A DNA stretch of 64,000 bases from Xenosphaeropsis pyriputrescens (taxonomy: Eukaryota > Ascomycota > Leotiomycetes > Phacidiales > Phacidiaceae): contig JAGKQE010000016.1 of NCBI GenBank assembly GCA_022609375.1, positions 62,001-126,000 of the forward strand, in the 5' to 3' direction. This document shows, piece after piece, positions 1-12,760 of the stretch. Position numbers and translations under genes: made by a program. The notes under the pieces are model-generated. The model searched no databases, was not told where the DNA came from, and worked only from the letters and a program-made list of their open reading frames with translations. Position 1 is the stretch's first letter, and each line of letters begins with the position of its first letter.

Positions 1-18
1 CCAATGCAGAAAGGTGCC

Positions 19-3000
19 TCACTGCTGGTGACTCAACTGCTTCTCCAATCTCCGAGTTCTAACTCTCTGCAAAGGCTTAGGAAGTTCATCCTCGAAGCCA
101 GAAGCGGACGTCACCTCCTCGACCTTACGCGTATTCTCCGTCCGAAGCATAGCCGATCTCCTCTTCGTCAACGCCGCAGCCGGATCCTGCAGAGTAGGCA
201 GCTTGTTCGCCATGATCTTCTGCTCGGCCTCGTCACTGGGGGACCAAGCCGGATGCTGGTTGGCCGCGTGCTTCTCCTCCGCTTCGGATGGTTCCCTGCC
301 AATCCTGTCCACATAGTCGCGATACGTCGGGCGCGTCAACATGCCGCTCCGGAATTCTTGCGCGCCCACAAGTAGCTTGGTCAGGTCGATTAGCTCCTCG
401 AGATATTCGATGACCTCGATTTGGCCGGCTGAGGCGGCGTTCCACGACAGGAATTTCTGTCGCACGATGCGCTTGACTAGTGACTCCTCCAGTCCAGTAT
501 GGACCTTTGCATTCCCGGCTGAAGGCGTATCGATCCCGTTGGTGGCAGACTTGATGTCGTTCCTAAGCACAACCTCTCGAACCCGATTTACCATACGCAA
601 GTGTGCAAGACGAGCTGAGGGGAGGAACTGCGGTAGAGGAAGCTTCGTTGTCAGAGCTTCGTGGACGGCGAAAAGAATGAGCGTGATACAACCAGCGACG
701 TTCCTACGGTATTGATAAATCTGGGCGTTCAGCTCTTCCAGGACCCCTGATCCATATTCTTTCCGCAGGACCAGCATGTTGTCCATACGGTCCACTATCT
801 GTTGTAGAACGTAAAGAATCTCAGTATAGATAAGTCCGAGACCCTTGAATGACCCTTTGATACGTGGTTCCTTCTCGCATACGGGTAGGAATGTTCCTGC
901 GGCTCTCAAAGCCGTCTGAGCCTTAGCTTTTGCGTGCTCAAATCTCTGGGAGACCTCTGGACTATTGACATCGATGTTGGTTTCTTTCTCAATACCATAA
1001 GCCACACAAGCTTCCATTTCGCTAATCTGGTGTATTGATGCCGCAAGAGACTCGACAAGACGGGTACGGGCTTTAGATGGAAATATGATGACTTCGACCA
1101 GGAGTGCAACAACTGCGCCGACAATAAAAGCAATTAAACGCTTCAAGAAGTTCTCTGATGCACTTCCGGGGACGGTATGATCGATAGTCGCAAGTGCCAC
1201 CACGGCCTCTGTAACTTGTTAGATGCTAAATATGACCAAGAAATTAAAGTGCCAACATACCTGAAATGATAACAACCATTCCGACCTTCACATACTTCGT
1301 CCCTAGCTGGAGATAAGAGGATGGAAAGAGGGCAATGACGAGCATGACTACGCATACGACAGGGTTTCCATCACGAGCCGAGTAAGCAGCAAATCCCCAT
1401 ACACATCCAACAACGGTGCCAGTTCCTCTATATATGAATGTCTGAACGGATGTACCCAGAGCAACTTCAGTAATCAAAACCAATTGCAGTGCGGCCCACA
1501 ATCCTCTATTCAACGAAAACCAAGTGTTCCATTTGTACATGAAAGCCGGCCAGGTCACGAGAATCACCGCGATAGTAATCTTAAAAGCGTATTTGATATC
1601 ATCCGAGGAGACGAAATATTCAGTCCAGTCCGCAGCCCTATGACGCAATCGACCAATTGGTGTTTCTGCCACAGGGAAAGGTTTCTCGGGCGGCTGAATC
1701 CTGGTGGGCGTCCTACGAAGGGGCTTGGACGAGGCTCTATTGCGAGGGGTTTCTTCATCCATGTTGTGGGAATTCAAAGTCTCGTCGTCGGAATCACTGT
1801 CCACATCATCTTCTGCATCGGTCTCTTGGCCCATTCGTTTCTCTTGACGACCACTCTCGGGCAAGCTCCCGCCATCTAGCTCACCACCCGAGGACAGCCA
1901 CTTTCGCCAGTTGATTCTTGGGGTATAGATTCGTTTGCGCTCGTGCCGAGCCTGCCGCTTCTCTACCAGGACGCGTGAGTGCTTGAGCATCTGGAGAATG
2001 TTCATGGCTGCAAGTCGATAGTTGAGTAAAAACGACGAGACCAGGAACGTCTCCATTCGCGGCATGATATCGTGTTGCTGTGTACTCAGCTCCGTGAGGT
2101 TCGCCAGCCCTTCCAATGCAGTGGCAGATGTCTTGTCAAAATCAGCAATGGCTTCCACGAGAACATCCACACGTATATCGATCTCCTCTAGCTTGATTCC
2201 CTTGGGAGCCTTCACTCCAGACGGAAGTTTGGGCACGTCATATGCATATGCCATGCATGAGGTAACAGCATCGATAGTCCTGTCGATCTTTGCTTGCAAG
2301 GTGCTTATAGGAGCCGAAATTCTGCTCAATAGTTCCTGTAAGAGCTCAACATCACCAAATTCGATTTCTCTTCGTGGTTTTACAAGCTCTAAGTTTTCGG
2401 TGTCGATGGCTGCCCGCGAGCGCTCCGAAACCCTGGACTTGGCCCTCTTGCGTTTCTTCGATTTCTTTTTGGTGGGTGGTGACTCTGATGGGGAGTCTTC
2501 TGGTGAGGTGGCCATCGGCGATTGAGGAGCTGACTCGCCAACAGGAGCCGAAGGATCTGTCAATGTTTCGGTCGAGGCTTTCTTCTTTGGCTCCTGTGGA
2601 TCGTCGCCCATCAAAAACCAGATCGATTCGCAAGAGCCTATTAGAGCGATAGTGTTGTTGACCAGATATAGCATTGCCTTGTCGCTAATGGGTCTAAGAT
2701 CCCTTGGTGGCAAGACTGCATATGCGAGCTCAAAATTGCACTCTTGCTGAACGGCCTTGCAAGTTGCGACCTTCGCTCTGATCTTTGCTTTCTCGCTGAC
2801 GAGGTCCTTCAACTTGATCACCCTTCTTGGGGCCGGCACAGGGACAGGAGCTTTGGACTTTTGGAATTTTCGCAGACGATGGTACATGCCTACGATTCTC
2901 TGAAATACCGATGTGTAGACTGCTGGCCTTTTGCGGCTAGTGCTCGGAGCGAGTTCAGCAGCGGTCGCTGCTCGGTCAAGTGCCCGTTGCCCAGGATCCG

Positions 3001-3749
3001 ACTCGTCGTCGTCGCTAGATCTACCATGTGCGATAATGTATGTTCCAGTGTCTCTCATGACACCTACTGTCACACCCAAAGTCTCGATAGTGGTAGCCCC
3101 AAGGAAATCACTACTCAATTCCGGCCATACCAAAACGTTTGTCAACATGATGATAGCCATAGCGGTCAAAATGGGATACATGACCGCAGTGACGGACTGG
3201 TGACTGACCGCAACGGCTGTGCCCGTCAAATCAACGACACAAACGATAATCATCAAGAAGACTCCAATAAAAAGACGTGGCGTATGTGATCTGACGAACC
3301 CGTGGAAGAGTAGAGCTAGTACGAGGAAGATCCCCTTAATAGTGTAGGCTGCCGGCGGATTACTGTCGTATACGAGACTTGAAAGATAGATGCCAAATAC
3401 AGACCATGCACAACCAAGTAAAGCGCCGATTAGTGACAAAACCAAGGTCTCCGCCATCATACCAAAACGTCTTCCCGGATGGCCGAAGACGGTCGTGATG
3501 ACCCCTAAGTACATGGCCTTCCCATACGCTGCAGTTAACTGCGGGAAAAGAGCTGTATTTCCAGAACTATCAGCTACAACATCTTCAACTGAGTGAGCGT
3601 CGGGGACACATACCAATGATAATCATGATCGTCGAGCAAAGAACATTTTTGCATACATGCCTCCATAGGTTATTTGTGTGAAGATTCTTCCATGTTGCCT
3701 TGGCCTCGCTCTCGATCGAATCCAAACATTTGTGTAGGAATTTCTCCAT
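19..3749 (-). CDS. FUSC/DUF2421-type multi-pass membrane transporter
   Basis: Model of three exons read on the minus strand: 3614-3749, 1261-3552 and 19-1208, giving about 1205 residues. The first intron (61 nt, GTATGT..ACAG, CTGAT branch) and second (52 nt, GTATGT..ACAG) both keep phase. Two blocks of hydrophobic helices flank a long charged cytosolic middle: an N-terminal block with a conserved HPGRRFG segment and a second block near residues 690-840 (TWPAFMYKW, then LWAALQLVLITEVALGTSVQ). This matches the fungal family with a putative ER transporter 6TM N-terminal domain, a FUSC-like central domain and DUF2421, related to aromatic-acid/fusaric-acid exporters and yeast Bre4. The basic/acidic linker (KKKSKKRKRAKSR; DAEDDVDSDSDD) may be phosphorylated. 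The ATG at 3749 is chosen because the longer reading starts only at a GTG. Substrate unknown. It shares a 623-bp divergent promoter with IST1. Confidence 0.88.
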
Positions 3750-4372
3750 GACGAAGAGTTTACAGACAAGAACAATTTTCGAACCCCCCGAAGACTTGAG
3801 TGTACGGTAGGCCCCCACTCAATAGACTTCCGATGAGCTGTCTATTTTCAAAGACCTCCTTCACGTGACTTTAAAAGAGTCAGAGCAGAGTTGATTGGAA
3901 GTAAATTCCTCGTAGAATATGGGATGAAGAGCCAGTTAAATATGCGTCGAGGAAAGTAGCCATTTCTGCCCAACGAGACTTGAGAGGGGTATTTTCTCCG
4001 TCCAAGAGCGGTGAGTCAGTGCTGCGAAGACAGAAATAGCAATGAGAAATCGATTCTTCAACCCCTAGACCTCCTCAGACCAAGCTATCCAAGAAGGCGT
4101 CTATATCATCCAACAGCGTCCGTAGTTCGTGGGGCAAGATGTCAGGTTTCCGCATCGTCCGTCGATGAGTTGTCCAAGGAATTAATATTGGCTGCGCGTC
4201 GGGTCTCCAAATCCGCCGTAGCCATCACAAGTAGCTGTCAATCACCGACTCCCGCGCCGCAGCTACCAGCCAACCCCACATCCGTCATCACCGCAGCCAA
4301 CCCCACGTCCTACGTATATCGAAAACGACAGCCATACCCAACGACGCGACGCGACCGCACATCATCGCAGCC
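3750..4372. promoter_or_regulatory. Divergent promoter between transporter and IST1
   Basis: 623 bp between two opposed start codons. It contains a CACGTG E-box (3862-3867, in a TCACGTGACT context), a Cbf1/USF-type bHLH site by consensus. No other gene is supported; the ORF starting near 4011 overlaps the IST1 leader and resembles nothing. Whether both genes respond to the E-box is inference. Confidence 0.5.
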
Positions 4373-5343
4373 ATGGCACCCTCATCAAGCATAATCGTAC
4401 GCACCCAGCGAGCGCCCAACAAAGACCCCGAGCTAACGCGCCACAGGCAAAGCTCAAGGTGCAGCTGAAGCTGTCCATCGCGCGGCTGCGCATGGTGCAG
4501 GCGAAGGACGAGGCGGTAACGAAGCAGCAGCGGCGCGCGATGGCGGGGCTGCTGGAGGCGGGCAAGATCGAGTCGGCGCGCATCCGCACGGAGAACATCA
4601 TCCGGTCGGACATCACGACGGAGCTGCACGAGGTGCTGGAGCTGTACTGCGAGCTGCTGCTGGCGCGCACGGGGCTGATGGAGGGCGCGGCGTGCGACGC
4701 CGGCCTCGAGGAGGCCGTCAAGAGCCTCATCTACGCGGCGCCGCGCACCGACATCAAGGAGCTGCAGCAGGTGCGCGCGCTGCTGATGGAGAAGTACGGC
4801 AAGGAGTTTGCGCTGGCCGCCGTGGAGAATGCCGATGGGAAGGTCGCCGAGAAGGTGCTGAAGAAGCTGCGGGTCGAGCCGCCGCCGCCCGAGCTCGTCG
4901 AGGGCTACTTGACTGCCATTGCCGAGACGTATGGCGTTGACTGGCCCAAGAGGTCGACTGCGGATCTTGGGGAGCCGCCCGGGTTCGAGGAGAGAGACGA
5001 CGACGATGATGATGAGAATCCGAGTGGGGGAGCGGCACAGAAGGACTTGGAGGAGCCGCTTGTCGCGGATGAGAGGGAGGCCGAGGAGCAGGCTGCTCTG
5101 AGTAAGGCCACGCCGCCGAGGAATTTCGGTCCGAAGAGCCCGCTGAGAGTCAACCCGCCGAGTCCGAGTACGGACAACCTGCACCCGCGCGTCAAGGGGA
5201 CGAGCTCCTTGAATCTCAAGCCCAGTCAGAAGATGCAGGAGGCGACGACGAAGAAAGCGCCGCTGACCAGCAAGGGGGCAGTTGGCGGGACAATCCCCGA
5301 TGTCGATGAGCTGTCAAAGAGGTTTGCGGCGTTGAAGAAGTAG
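4373..5343 (+). CDS. ist1: IST1-like regulator of Vps4/ESCRT-III
   Basis: Two exons, 4373-4396 and 4447-5343, with a 50-nt intron (GTACGC..CACAG) after only eight codons; 306 residues. The N-terminal ~190 residues form the IST1 (ESCRT-III-like) helical domain, recognisable from AKLKVQLKLSIARLRMVQAK, KQQRRAMAGLLEAGK and ARIRTENIIRSD. An acidic, disordered linker follows, and the protein ends with DVDELSKRFAALKK. That tail fits the MIM1 consensus (D/E)xxLxxRLxxLK(K), which binds the MIT domain of the Vps4 ATPase. Known role in the family: controlling Vps4 recruitment in multivesicular-body sorting and membrane scission. The 5' half of exon 2 is almost all G/C at third codon positions, unlike the 3' half. 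Bro1, another ESCRT factor, lies 13 kb downstream. Confidence 0.95.
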
Positions 5344-5775
5344 AGGAGCATTATTTGGAGTTATCGGAGTTAAAGTAGCGATGGAAATCATGATCTTCTT
5401 CCAGAATGAAACAATATAATCCCAGATATGGCATGTCTCAGTTCACTATGGTGCTACTTTGACAGCGATGTGATCTGTGAATCAGTCGGATATATTTCAG
5501 GATCTTATCATATCTTGACTTGACCAGCATGATGATTTTAGCTTCACTAAAGTTACAGCCAGCAGTGTATGGAGGGTATTACTATCGGAATGAGTATTCT
5601 GTATTTCACCAAGTCCCAATATATGTCTATATACCCCCCCCCCCGAAATACCAAACCAAATTCCATATCATAAATTCATGCATCATTCAACCATTCAACC
5701 ATTTCCTCAATACCCATATCCATCACCAAATATAAATACATACATCCGCACAGTCCAAAAAAAAAGGCCAACGCG
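5344..5775. other. Convergent 3' intergenic region
   Basis: 432 bp between the IST1 stop and the stop of the C2H2 factor on the other strand. AT-rich, with a short C homopolymer near 5634-5644. Nothing coding is seen; it should hold both 3' UTRs. Confidence 0.6.
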
Positions 5776-8700
5776 CTAATTCACCGCACCGCCAACAAGC
5801 TGAATACAATTCCCCAGAAGATTCGCCGCCTCATGCAACAGCTCCCACCTCGTCTTGCGAAACGTGCCCTGCAGTACCATCAACAAGCCACGGCAGCCAT
5901 TGACGCCGCGCGCATACCGTAAGTCCTCTGCGTTCCCCAAGTCTCCGAAGTTCCGCAGGTAGTCGCGCATGTCACGCACCTGGTCCTCGTGGGTGTGCAA
6001 CGGCGCAAGCGGCCGCGCAAGGGGGCCCTCGAGCGCATACGCATAGCACCAGACGATGAGGGCGGCGTAGTAGAGCACCCACGGGCGGTTGAGGAGCACG
6101 TCGTCGCGGGCCGAGTAGAGAAAGGGTGCGTATGCGTAGTTCTGTGAGTCGGCGGGCAGCAGTACCGTGCCGAGGAAGCGCATGGCGTAGAAGGTGGCGT
6201 CTCGCGCGCGCGCGGATGGCGCCCAGGCATCTTTGATCTTCCTCTCGGTGTTGCGGCGATCCTGCGCTCCTATGGTTCGGCCGAGGAGGCGTTTGGCTTG
6301 TGCGAATATCTGGCAGTCTACGACGTCGATGTACATGGCCATATGGGCTAGGTGATGGAGCACGGTACGGCTTTCGAAGACTAAACTTCCGTGCTGCGTG
6401 GCATGCCTGTACGGGTCTTGTTTGAAATTTTTGTCTTCTGTCAGTGCGCGATCGTAGTCCCATCGCCAGAAATCGAAGGCTTTCGTTAAAGGGGTTTTCC
6501 ACTTGTCTCGCCCACCTAGTGCCTGGGACACACCGAGGGAGTTCACTTGCAGATCCTTCTGATTAAGATGCCAGCTTACACTCAAGAGACCAGCCATGAT
6601 CACTGTGCGCCCAAAAGAGTTGGTCTGTACTTCTTGAGCCGCCAAAGTGCGTTTGAGGCCCTCTAAAAAGGACGTCGGCTTGATACCTTTGGCATGCATG
6701 CTAGCTTCTATTCGGCCAACTTCGGTCCCGCTGGTTGCTGACCAAAGAGATTCGTCACATGGTAGTGGCAGACGCATTTCGTGGGCTACCATCACCGTCG
6801 AATGGCCAAACATAGTCGCATGTGTTGAGTCCATAATGAAGGCAGCAAAGGCGGCTCTTCGCGTGGCTTCATTGGTAATCCAGCTAAAAATTGGTTAGCT
6901 TTTTTATTTCTGATCATGAAACTAAGTACGAACCCATTCCACCACTCATCAGGTGTGTTAGCGCCAGACAGCGATGAATGCCTTGAGCCTGGTCCTCGAT
7001 CCGGCCGATCATCTCGAACGCTTGGGGGAGAATCCGATGCAGACCTGCCTATAAGAGAACTTCCTCTTCGCATCAATGTCAAAGTAGTAGCGTGGTGGAT
7101 GTGTGCTCTCTCGTGGAGAGCCCGTGTTGAGTACATCTTCTCGTAGAATTCAAGAAGAAGCAGTGTCTGGAAAATCCAGAGCTTAGCTGGCGGACGAAAG
7201 TGTACATCTGCAAAGATCTCCCATCTCAGATGCCATGCAAGAAAATTCGATAATGATGCGCCTGTCTCAGTGACGCCGAGACCATATGACTTATCGAGAC
7301 ATGACGCTCCGATAGCCATCATTGCAATCAGAAGAAGGTTTGGAGTCTTGTCGGGACAGAAACTTGGTTTGTGTACTACGAAAATGGGTTAGTACAATTA
7401 AGGGGATGGGTTTTGAAGTAGCGGGAGATCTTGTTTTCTGGACGTTGAAAGAGCAAACTTACAGATTGGCATCTGAGGATGAAAATTGAACCAAAACGAG
7501 CTTATATAGGTCTGCATCATCTTTGTGCTCATCATGTGCGTATCTTGATTTCGATCTCCATCAAAGATAGCTTCTTTCTGTCTGGCGACAGGGGCGTGAT
7601 CCGTTTCATTGAATCGCTCTTTGATGAGGTCAACAATCTCTTGGCTCTTCTCTTCGGACAAAATATTCTCTGGCTGTGTCGTATCAAGTATACTGGTAAC
7701 AGCCATAGGATGCTGCACAGGGGCTGTGTTCGGGAAGAACCCGTTCAATGGGACGTCATTAGAATAATATGGTTGATACTGGTTTTGCATTTCCATAGCA
7801 CTAAACCCAGTGAGCTCTGCTGGTCTTATAATGGAGCTATGGATGACTTACTGGTTGAACATCTGCTGTCGATCGATGTTCTCATGCCCCAAAGCATTAG
7901 GGTCTATCCCACTATTACCAAACAAGAAGGCCACAAAATCATCCTGCATTGCGAATGGAGATCGGCTATAACCCTCGGTACCGAATACAGGTATCGTCTG
8001 AGGAGTAGCCATTTGGTCCAATATCATCATATCAACTCCTGATTGCTGGTTCGTCTCCTCTCTCTGATAATTTCCAAGCATGGGAGCTTCCGAAGAAGTG
8101 ACAGGATGAGCATGATCGAATTCTCTTGACGTTGTTGGTGGATTATATTCTGGTGGAGGTAATGTCAAAGGTGCAAAGCTTTGATGGTTTACAAAAGATG
8201 ACAACGCATTCATGTTGTTTTGACCAAGCTGGACCTGATCCAACTTGCGATTGGCAAAGTTTTGCGTGTTTTGGAAATTTGGTATCGGCGCTGAAGGAGG
8301 AAATGGTGCCATGCTGTGGGAATTATATTGAGTCCCAGATACTTGAGATGCAGGCCTTTGATGATTGTCATTCGGTAACTGTGCCCCTGACGACCCAAAG
8401 CTTGCGTGGCGTGGTACCTGCCCAAACCCCGTCGAGGTACCATTTGAAATTTGAGAGGTGAAGTCCGGCCGTGGTAACGCTTCAGGAAGACTATGGCTGC
8501 TGTTAGAGCGCTTTGAAAAGCTTGCTTTGTGATGATGAGTGATATCCGAAGCACTGGACGGAGAATAAAGGGAATTTGGAGAGAAAGGGAGTGTATTGTT
8601 GTCGGGTGGCTGATAGGTATATTGTGAGTTGCCCGTAGCCGAAAGGGAATTGTTTCTGCTGAAAGTTTTGGTCAACTCCGGCGATGAGATTTCTCTTGTT

Positions 8701-9416
8701 GTCTGAGACGTCTGTATGCTCAGCAGTGGTGTAGGATCATTGAATATCGAATCCTTTCGTTGTGGTCCTCCAGTCTTATGCCGCTCCCTGTGACGACTAC
8801 AAAGATCTTTTCTAACGAATGCTCGTTGGCAGTCAGGGAAATCGCAGTTATAGATTTGTTTTGGCGTATGGTTGAGCTGATGCCGGTATCTGCGAGGGTT
8901 AGCCATGCTCAGCACTTGGTCTAGATCCTAAGTCAAGAGCTTCAAGATATTCTGCTCACGTACGCCGGCATACTGTCAACATGCGTAATACACCTAGGAC
9001 CTTGGCCGACCCTTTGAAGCCTATGTTCTACGGATGAAGTGCAAGTACTTGTAGAAAGCGAACAAGAGATACGCTGAATATACTTACAGATGTTCAGCTC
9101 GCGAATAGCTTTTGCCACAGTCCTTTTCAGGGCATACGAATTTGCTATCAAGTCCTCTACGGCTTCTTCGTCGTTTTCGTGTCGGCATATCTCCATCGGC
9201 ATCTGAAGACTGGCGATCAGTAATGACGGTATCACTATTCTCTCGTTTCGGGTGGGTTCGACTTTTTCGACCTCTTGCTCTATCCTGTCCCTCTCCCTCC
9301 ATGTTAAGCCGACTCTCCGCAGGAACCCGAGATAATGGCATGCTCGGGTCACTCTGGTTGTTATTCGCCTTCCTCGGGCGCGGCTCTACAGGTTGAACGT
9401 TTGCTATCAAGGTCAT
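5776..9416 (-). CDS. C2H2 zinc-finger transcription factor with fungal middle-homology domain
   Basis: Five exons on the minus strand: 9088-9416, 7852-8889, 7463-7800, 6934-7375 and 5776-6883, all with GT..AG borders and matching phase; 1084 residues. Two tandem C2H2 fingers lie at residues ~95-147 (C95, C100, H113, H117; C125, C130, H143, H147), preceded by a basic NLS-like RKRRRSRRG. Intron 1 (198 nt) interrupts finger 1. A Ser/Thr/Gln/Pro-rich region follows, then from about residue 430 a helical region (FNFHPQMPILHKPSF, LLLIAMMAIGASC, WEIFADVH) typical of the fungal-specific transcription factor domain. This C2H2-plus-fungal_trans layout occurs in AmdX/Klf1-like regulators. Targets cannot be told from the sequence. 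A 3.3 kb gene-poor region lies upstream, as is common for regulated regulators. Confidence 0.9.
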
Positions 9417-10273
9417 GCTTCTGATACTTCCTTCAAATGAAACCTATGCTCGACATTCTTCTTGCGATGCGTCGCTTACGTCTTTGGCCCCAATGGCTTG
9501 TTGCGGCGACCCTTCACTCTTGCACAGAAGTCAGAAGATAATAGAAATGAGCCGGTATGACTGTCCATAATGACGATGAGGGGTATATGAAAGAGCATAG
9601 GATACATACGAATATGGTACAGAGCTGTAGCAGTTGAGAGCTTGGGAATGCAGAGAGTGGAATCGGAACGGATAATCTTGCTGCCAGGACCTTGTGCTCG
9701 AGAAGCAGGTCAAGTGACAGGGCACATTTTTGTCGTCCAACAATTGGATAACTAGCTGGAGATGAATCCGAAGCAGTGGATGGTTGCACTGTAGCGGGCA
9801 GAAACACGCGACAGTCACTCAGATGTGCATAAGGTGGAAATGGTGGAAATGGAGGTTCGACCGAAGAGGTCTGTAGGAGATTCAAGGTGACAGTGCGAAG
9901 GAGTGATATGCGAAGGAGCGCGAGATGGTCAGTTGATGATGACTGTAGGTAGGTAGTTAGTTAGTTTGCTGTACTCGTTATATGGATGGATGATAATCGA
10001 CAGCTCAAAGGTGTGCAAATATACCTACACATACTGGGTCAGGTGGGATTTCAAGAAAGCTGACATGTATGAACGAGGTGATAGTGGTGTTGATTGTGTT
10101 GATTGTGTAGGCAAGGTAGTATGGAACAGGTACTAGAATGAAGCCTCACGAAAGATGATCCGTGGGGGGGGGAGGTGACTGTACCTTACCTATCAGATGT
10201 GCCTAGGTATGGATAAGGCAAGGTGCGTATTCGTCTGGAGTAGAGTACATCAAGATGAAGGTGAAGATAAACG

Positions 10274-10322
10274 TGGACATGAACATGAACATGAACATGA
10301 ACAGGAACAGGAACAGGAACAG
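10274..10322. repeat. Hexanucleotide repeat (ATGAAC)n then (AGGAAC)n
   Basis: A 6-bp unit repeated about eight times, with a switch from GAACAT to GAACAG units halfway, suggesting two expansion phases. Located upstream of the C2H2 factor. Confidence 0.85.
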
Positions 10323-11595
10323 TGACTGGTGAAGGAGAGGAATGCTGGACGAGTGTTGGAAAGGAAAGCTGGCATATATGAATATGATAGAATACGTACT
10401 ATGTAGGTATGTACCTACCTGAATATGTATATAGATATGTATAATATTTGTAAGAGCCAATATAGCCCCCCGGATACAATCGGTGTGAATGGAAATTTGG
10501 GGAAGGCGAGCTTACTCTACATTAGTCTTCTGTTGACCATTATTATTATTACCTATTATTATTTGCCATCAAGTTCTTCGTTCGGAATAGTATCAATCGT
10601 ATTCTAGAATATTACTTTCGCTATGATACCGAGCGAGACGGGCCTTCAATTTCGATGCATGTTTCTGCTCTCTGCTCTGATAACTCGCTCCCAGACGCAG
10701 GCCTGCCGTTAAAAGTACCGTGCAAAGTCGGGAAGATGCTAAATACTAGATGTCGTGGAAGAGTGGGTTGACATGCACACTGGCGCTTCTCTTGGGAGAT
10801 CGTGGGGAGAGTTTGTGGGATCGGAGAGCGTGTATAATAGTCAGTCAGGATCAAGTGGGGATGAAGCTTAATGATTCATCATTGACATTGACATGATCAT
10901 CTAACTATCACCACCACCACGCATGCATAACCACCTGCTCTTCACGCAAACCAACAACCAACAAGAGATCCCAACTCTCCACCTACCCGCACAACGATGC
11001 CAGCAGAACCCTCACGTAAATTGCAACAGGAACAATTGGCGCACTGCACGGCGCGGGGAAATGCGACGGGAGCCATTCTGTTCCACCCGACAGGTATTTG
11101 TGACAGGTGCATTGGTCTGAAGACCCGAGAGACAAGAGCGGCCCCGACAACGATGCGATGCGATGAGATGAGATGAGAGGAGAGGAGAGGGCATGTCGGA
11201 CCCGACTCGAGCACATCAGGCTGTGGTCGTATGCATGCAGGTGCGGACGAATGCAGGCCATCGCGTCGCCACCGTCTGAGTCTTGGGCGTATGGAAGAGG
11301 CACATACTCCGTCAATACGCGATGGACTGGACTCGAAGGTCATGGGAATTGGTGAAGGCGTGCTTGGGCTGTGAGGTGAGATTCCCTTGCTGGGCTGACG
11401 GAAAGGTAAAGGCTGGCGTGGCTGGACAGGAACGGCTACTCATCCTATTCGAGAGGAGGAGAGGAAGGGTGAGACTGAGATTGAGATGGACATATCTGGG
11501 TTGAGATAGGTGGAATATGAAAGCAACTTGTTATTAGCTGGAGGATGAATACGGTCTTGGCCAGTTGAAGAGACTTGGTGAAGGTATGTCTACTT

Positions 11596-11624
11596 ATGTA
11601 TGAGTATGAGTATGAGTATGAGTA
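11596..11624. repeat. Hexanucleotide repeat (TATGAG)n
   Basis: Four to five copies of TATGAG in the gene-poor region; a microsatellite. Confidence 0.85.
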
Positions 11625-12760
11625 TCTACTTATTACCTTAGTCGCTTCTTACTACGATCAATAGATGCTACAATTCTGATGAGAATTATCTTGAATCGCA
11701 CAGAAAGTACCTACGTAGTGAAAACACCGAACTCTCATCTTCTCATCTTCTCATCCTCTCTCGAATCTCTTGCATAATACCACCTCAAACCACTCCATCA
11801 AAAAGGTAGGTAATAATGAGCAATATAGAAAGATAACCCAACAAGCAACGACAATACCTATGCAATGAGATCAAAGCAATGCGAATGAATAGGTATTCTA
11901 CCCCTGCATGAGGAACCAACTTCCCTTAATACCAAGTGCCTAATAGGTACTGTGGTACTTCACCTGGATGAAGTTACAAAATACAACATTCCACATTCAC
12001 ATCCACATCAACTCATCGCATCGGGAAGAATGCCAATTCTTCAATCATCCATTCAGCATCGGGGGATTTCTGGTGAGATATTACCAAATTGCACACAAAC
12101 TAGGTAAGCATAGACCTTTTTTAATTTTTTACTACTTGGACTCTAATCAAAGGAAAGGCTTGAATGAACTTAAGTTGCTTGTGGTAACATGGTTCTGGAT
12201 TGATCCGTCGCCGTATCTAGCTACCTATTTCCGATAATCATGGTACCTAGGTGTACCGGTATATTACTAGTACTACTGTAGGTGCGTACCGTATCACCTA
12301 CTTACTGTTTATCATCAACACGATCAAGATAAAAGTCCTTTCTTTTCCTTCTCTTTTCCTAGACCGACCCCGGCTCTTCTGCAGTACCTTTCATGGATCT
12401 ATCAGTATCGAGTCCAAGAGCGTCTACAATACACGAAGGAGGTGGGAAAGAGTAAGTACCTAACAACAGACCGCGATGGCTGAATTGTCATCGTTCCCAT
12501 GGCGTACAATTACAATTACACGTCTTGCTAACAAGCACAGCGGGTAAAGTGTCACGGTGTTTCTGTGGAACAATAATGACCCGAAAACACGAACGGTAAT
12601 CGGCACCCGCTTATCGTCATCGCCGGTCCATCCAATGGCCCCGAGGGCCCTCAATTCCCTTTACCAAGGACACAAACAAAAACCTGAGATGCACGAGCAA
12701 AGATAGCAGCCTCCCTTCACGCATCCTCTCAATAGTCATTCGTTCAACATCATCTCGAAA

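Larger units (their letters stand above)
9417..12760. other. Gene-poor divergent intergenic region (3.3 kb)
   Basis: Between the starts of the C2H2 factor (minus) and the SAP30-like gene (plus). The open frames here are short, overlap on both strands and carry low-complexity peptides; none has a recognisable domain or coherent exon chain. The stretch holds simple repeats (listed separately) and many TACCTA/TAGGTA words. It probably contains long 5' leaders and regulatory DNA. Confidence 0.6.

Noticed and set aside
8942..9352. ORF reading through intron 1 of the C2H2 factor
   Set aside because: It is in another frame. The finger sequence joins cleanly when 8890-9087 is removed.
10942..11343. 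Minus-strand 133-codon ORF in the 9.4-12.8 kb gap
   Set aside because: Two overlapping frames are equally open here, it has an ATGAGATGAG-type simple-sequence core (GATGAGATGAGATGAG) and no family match.
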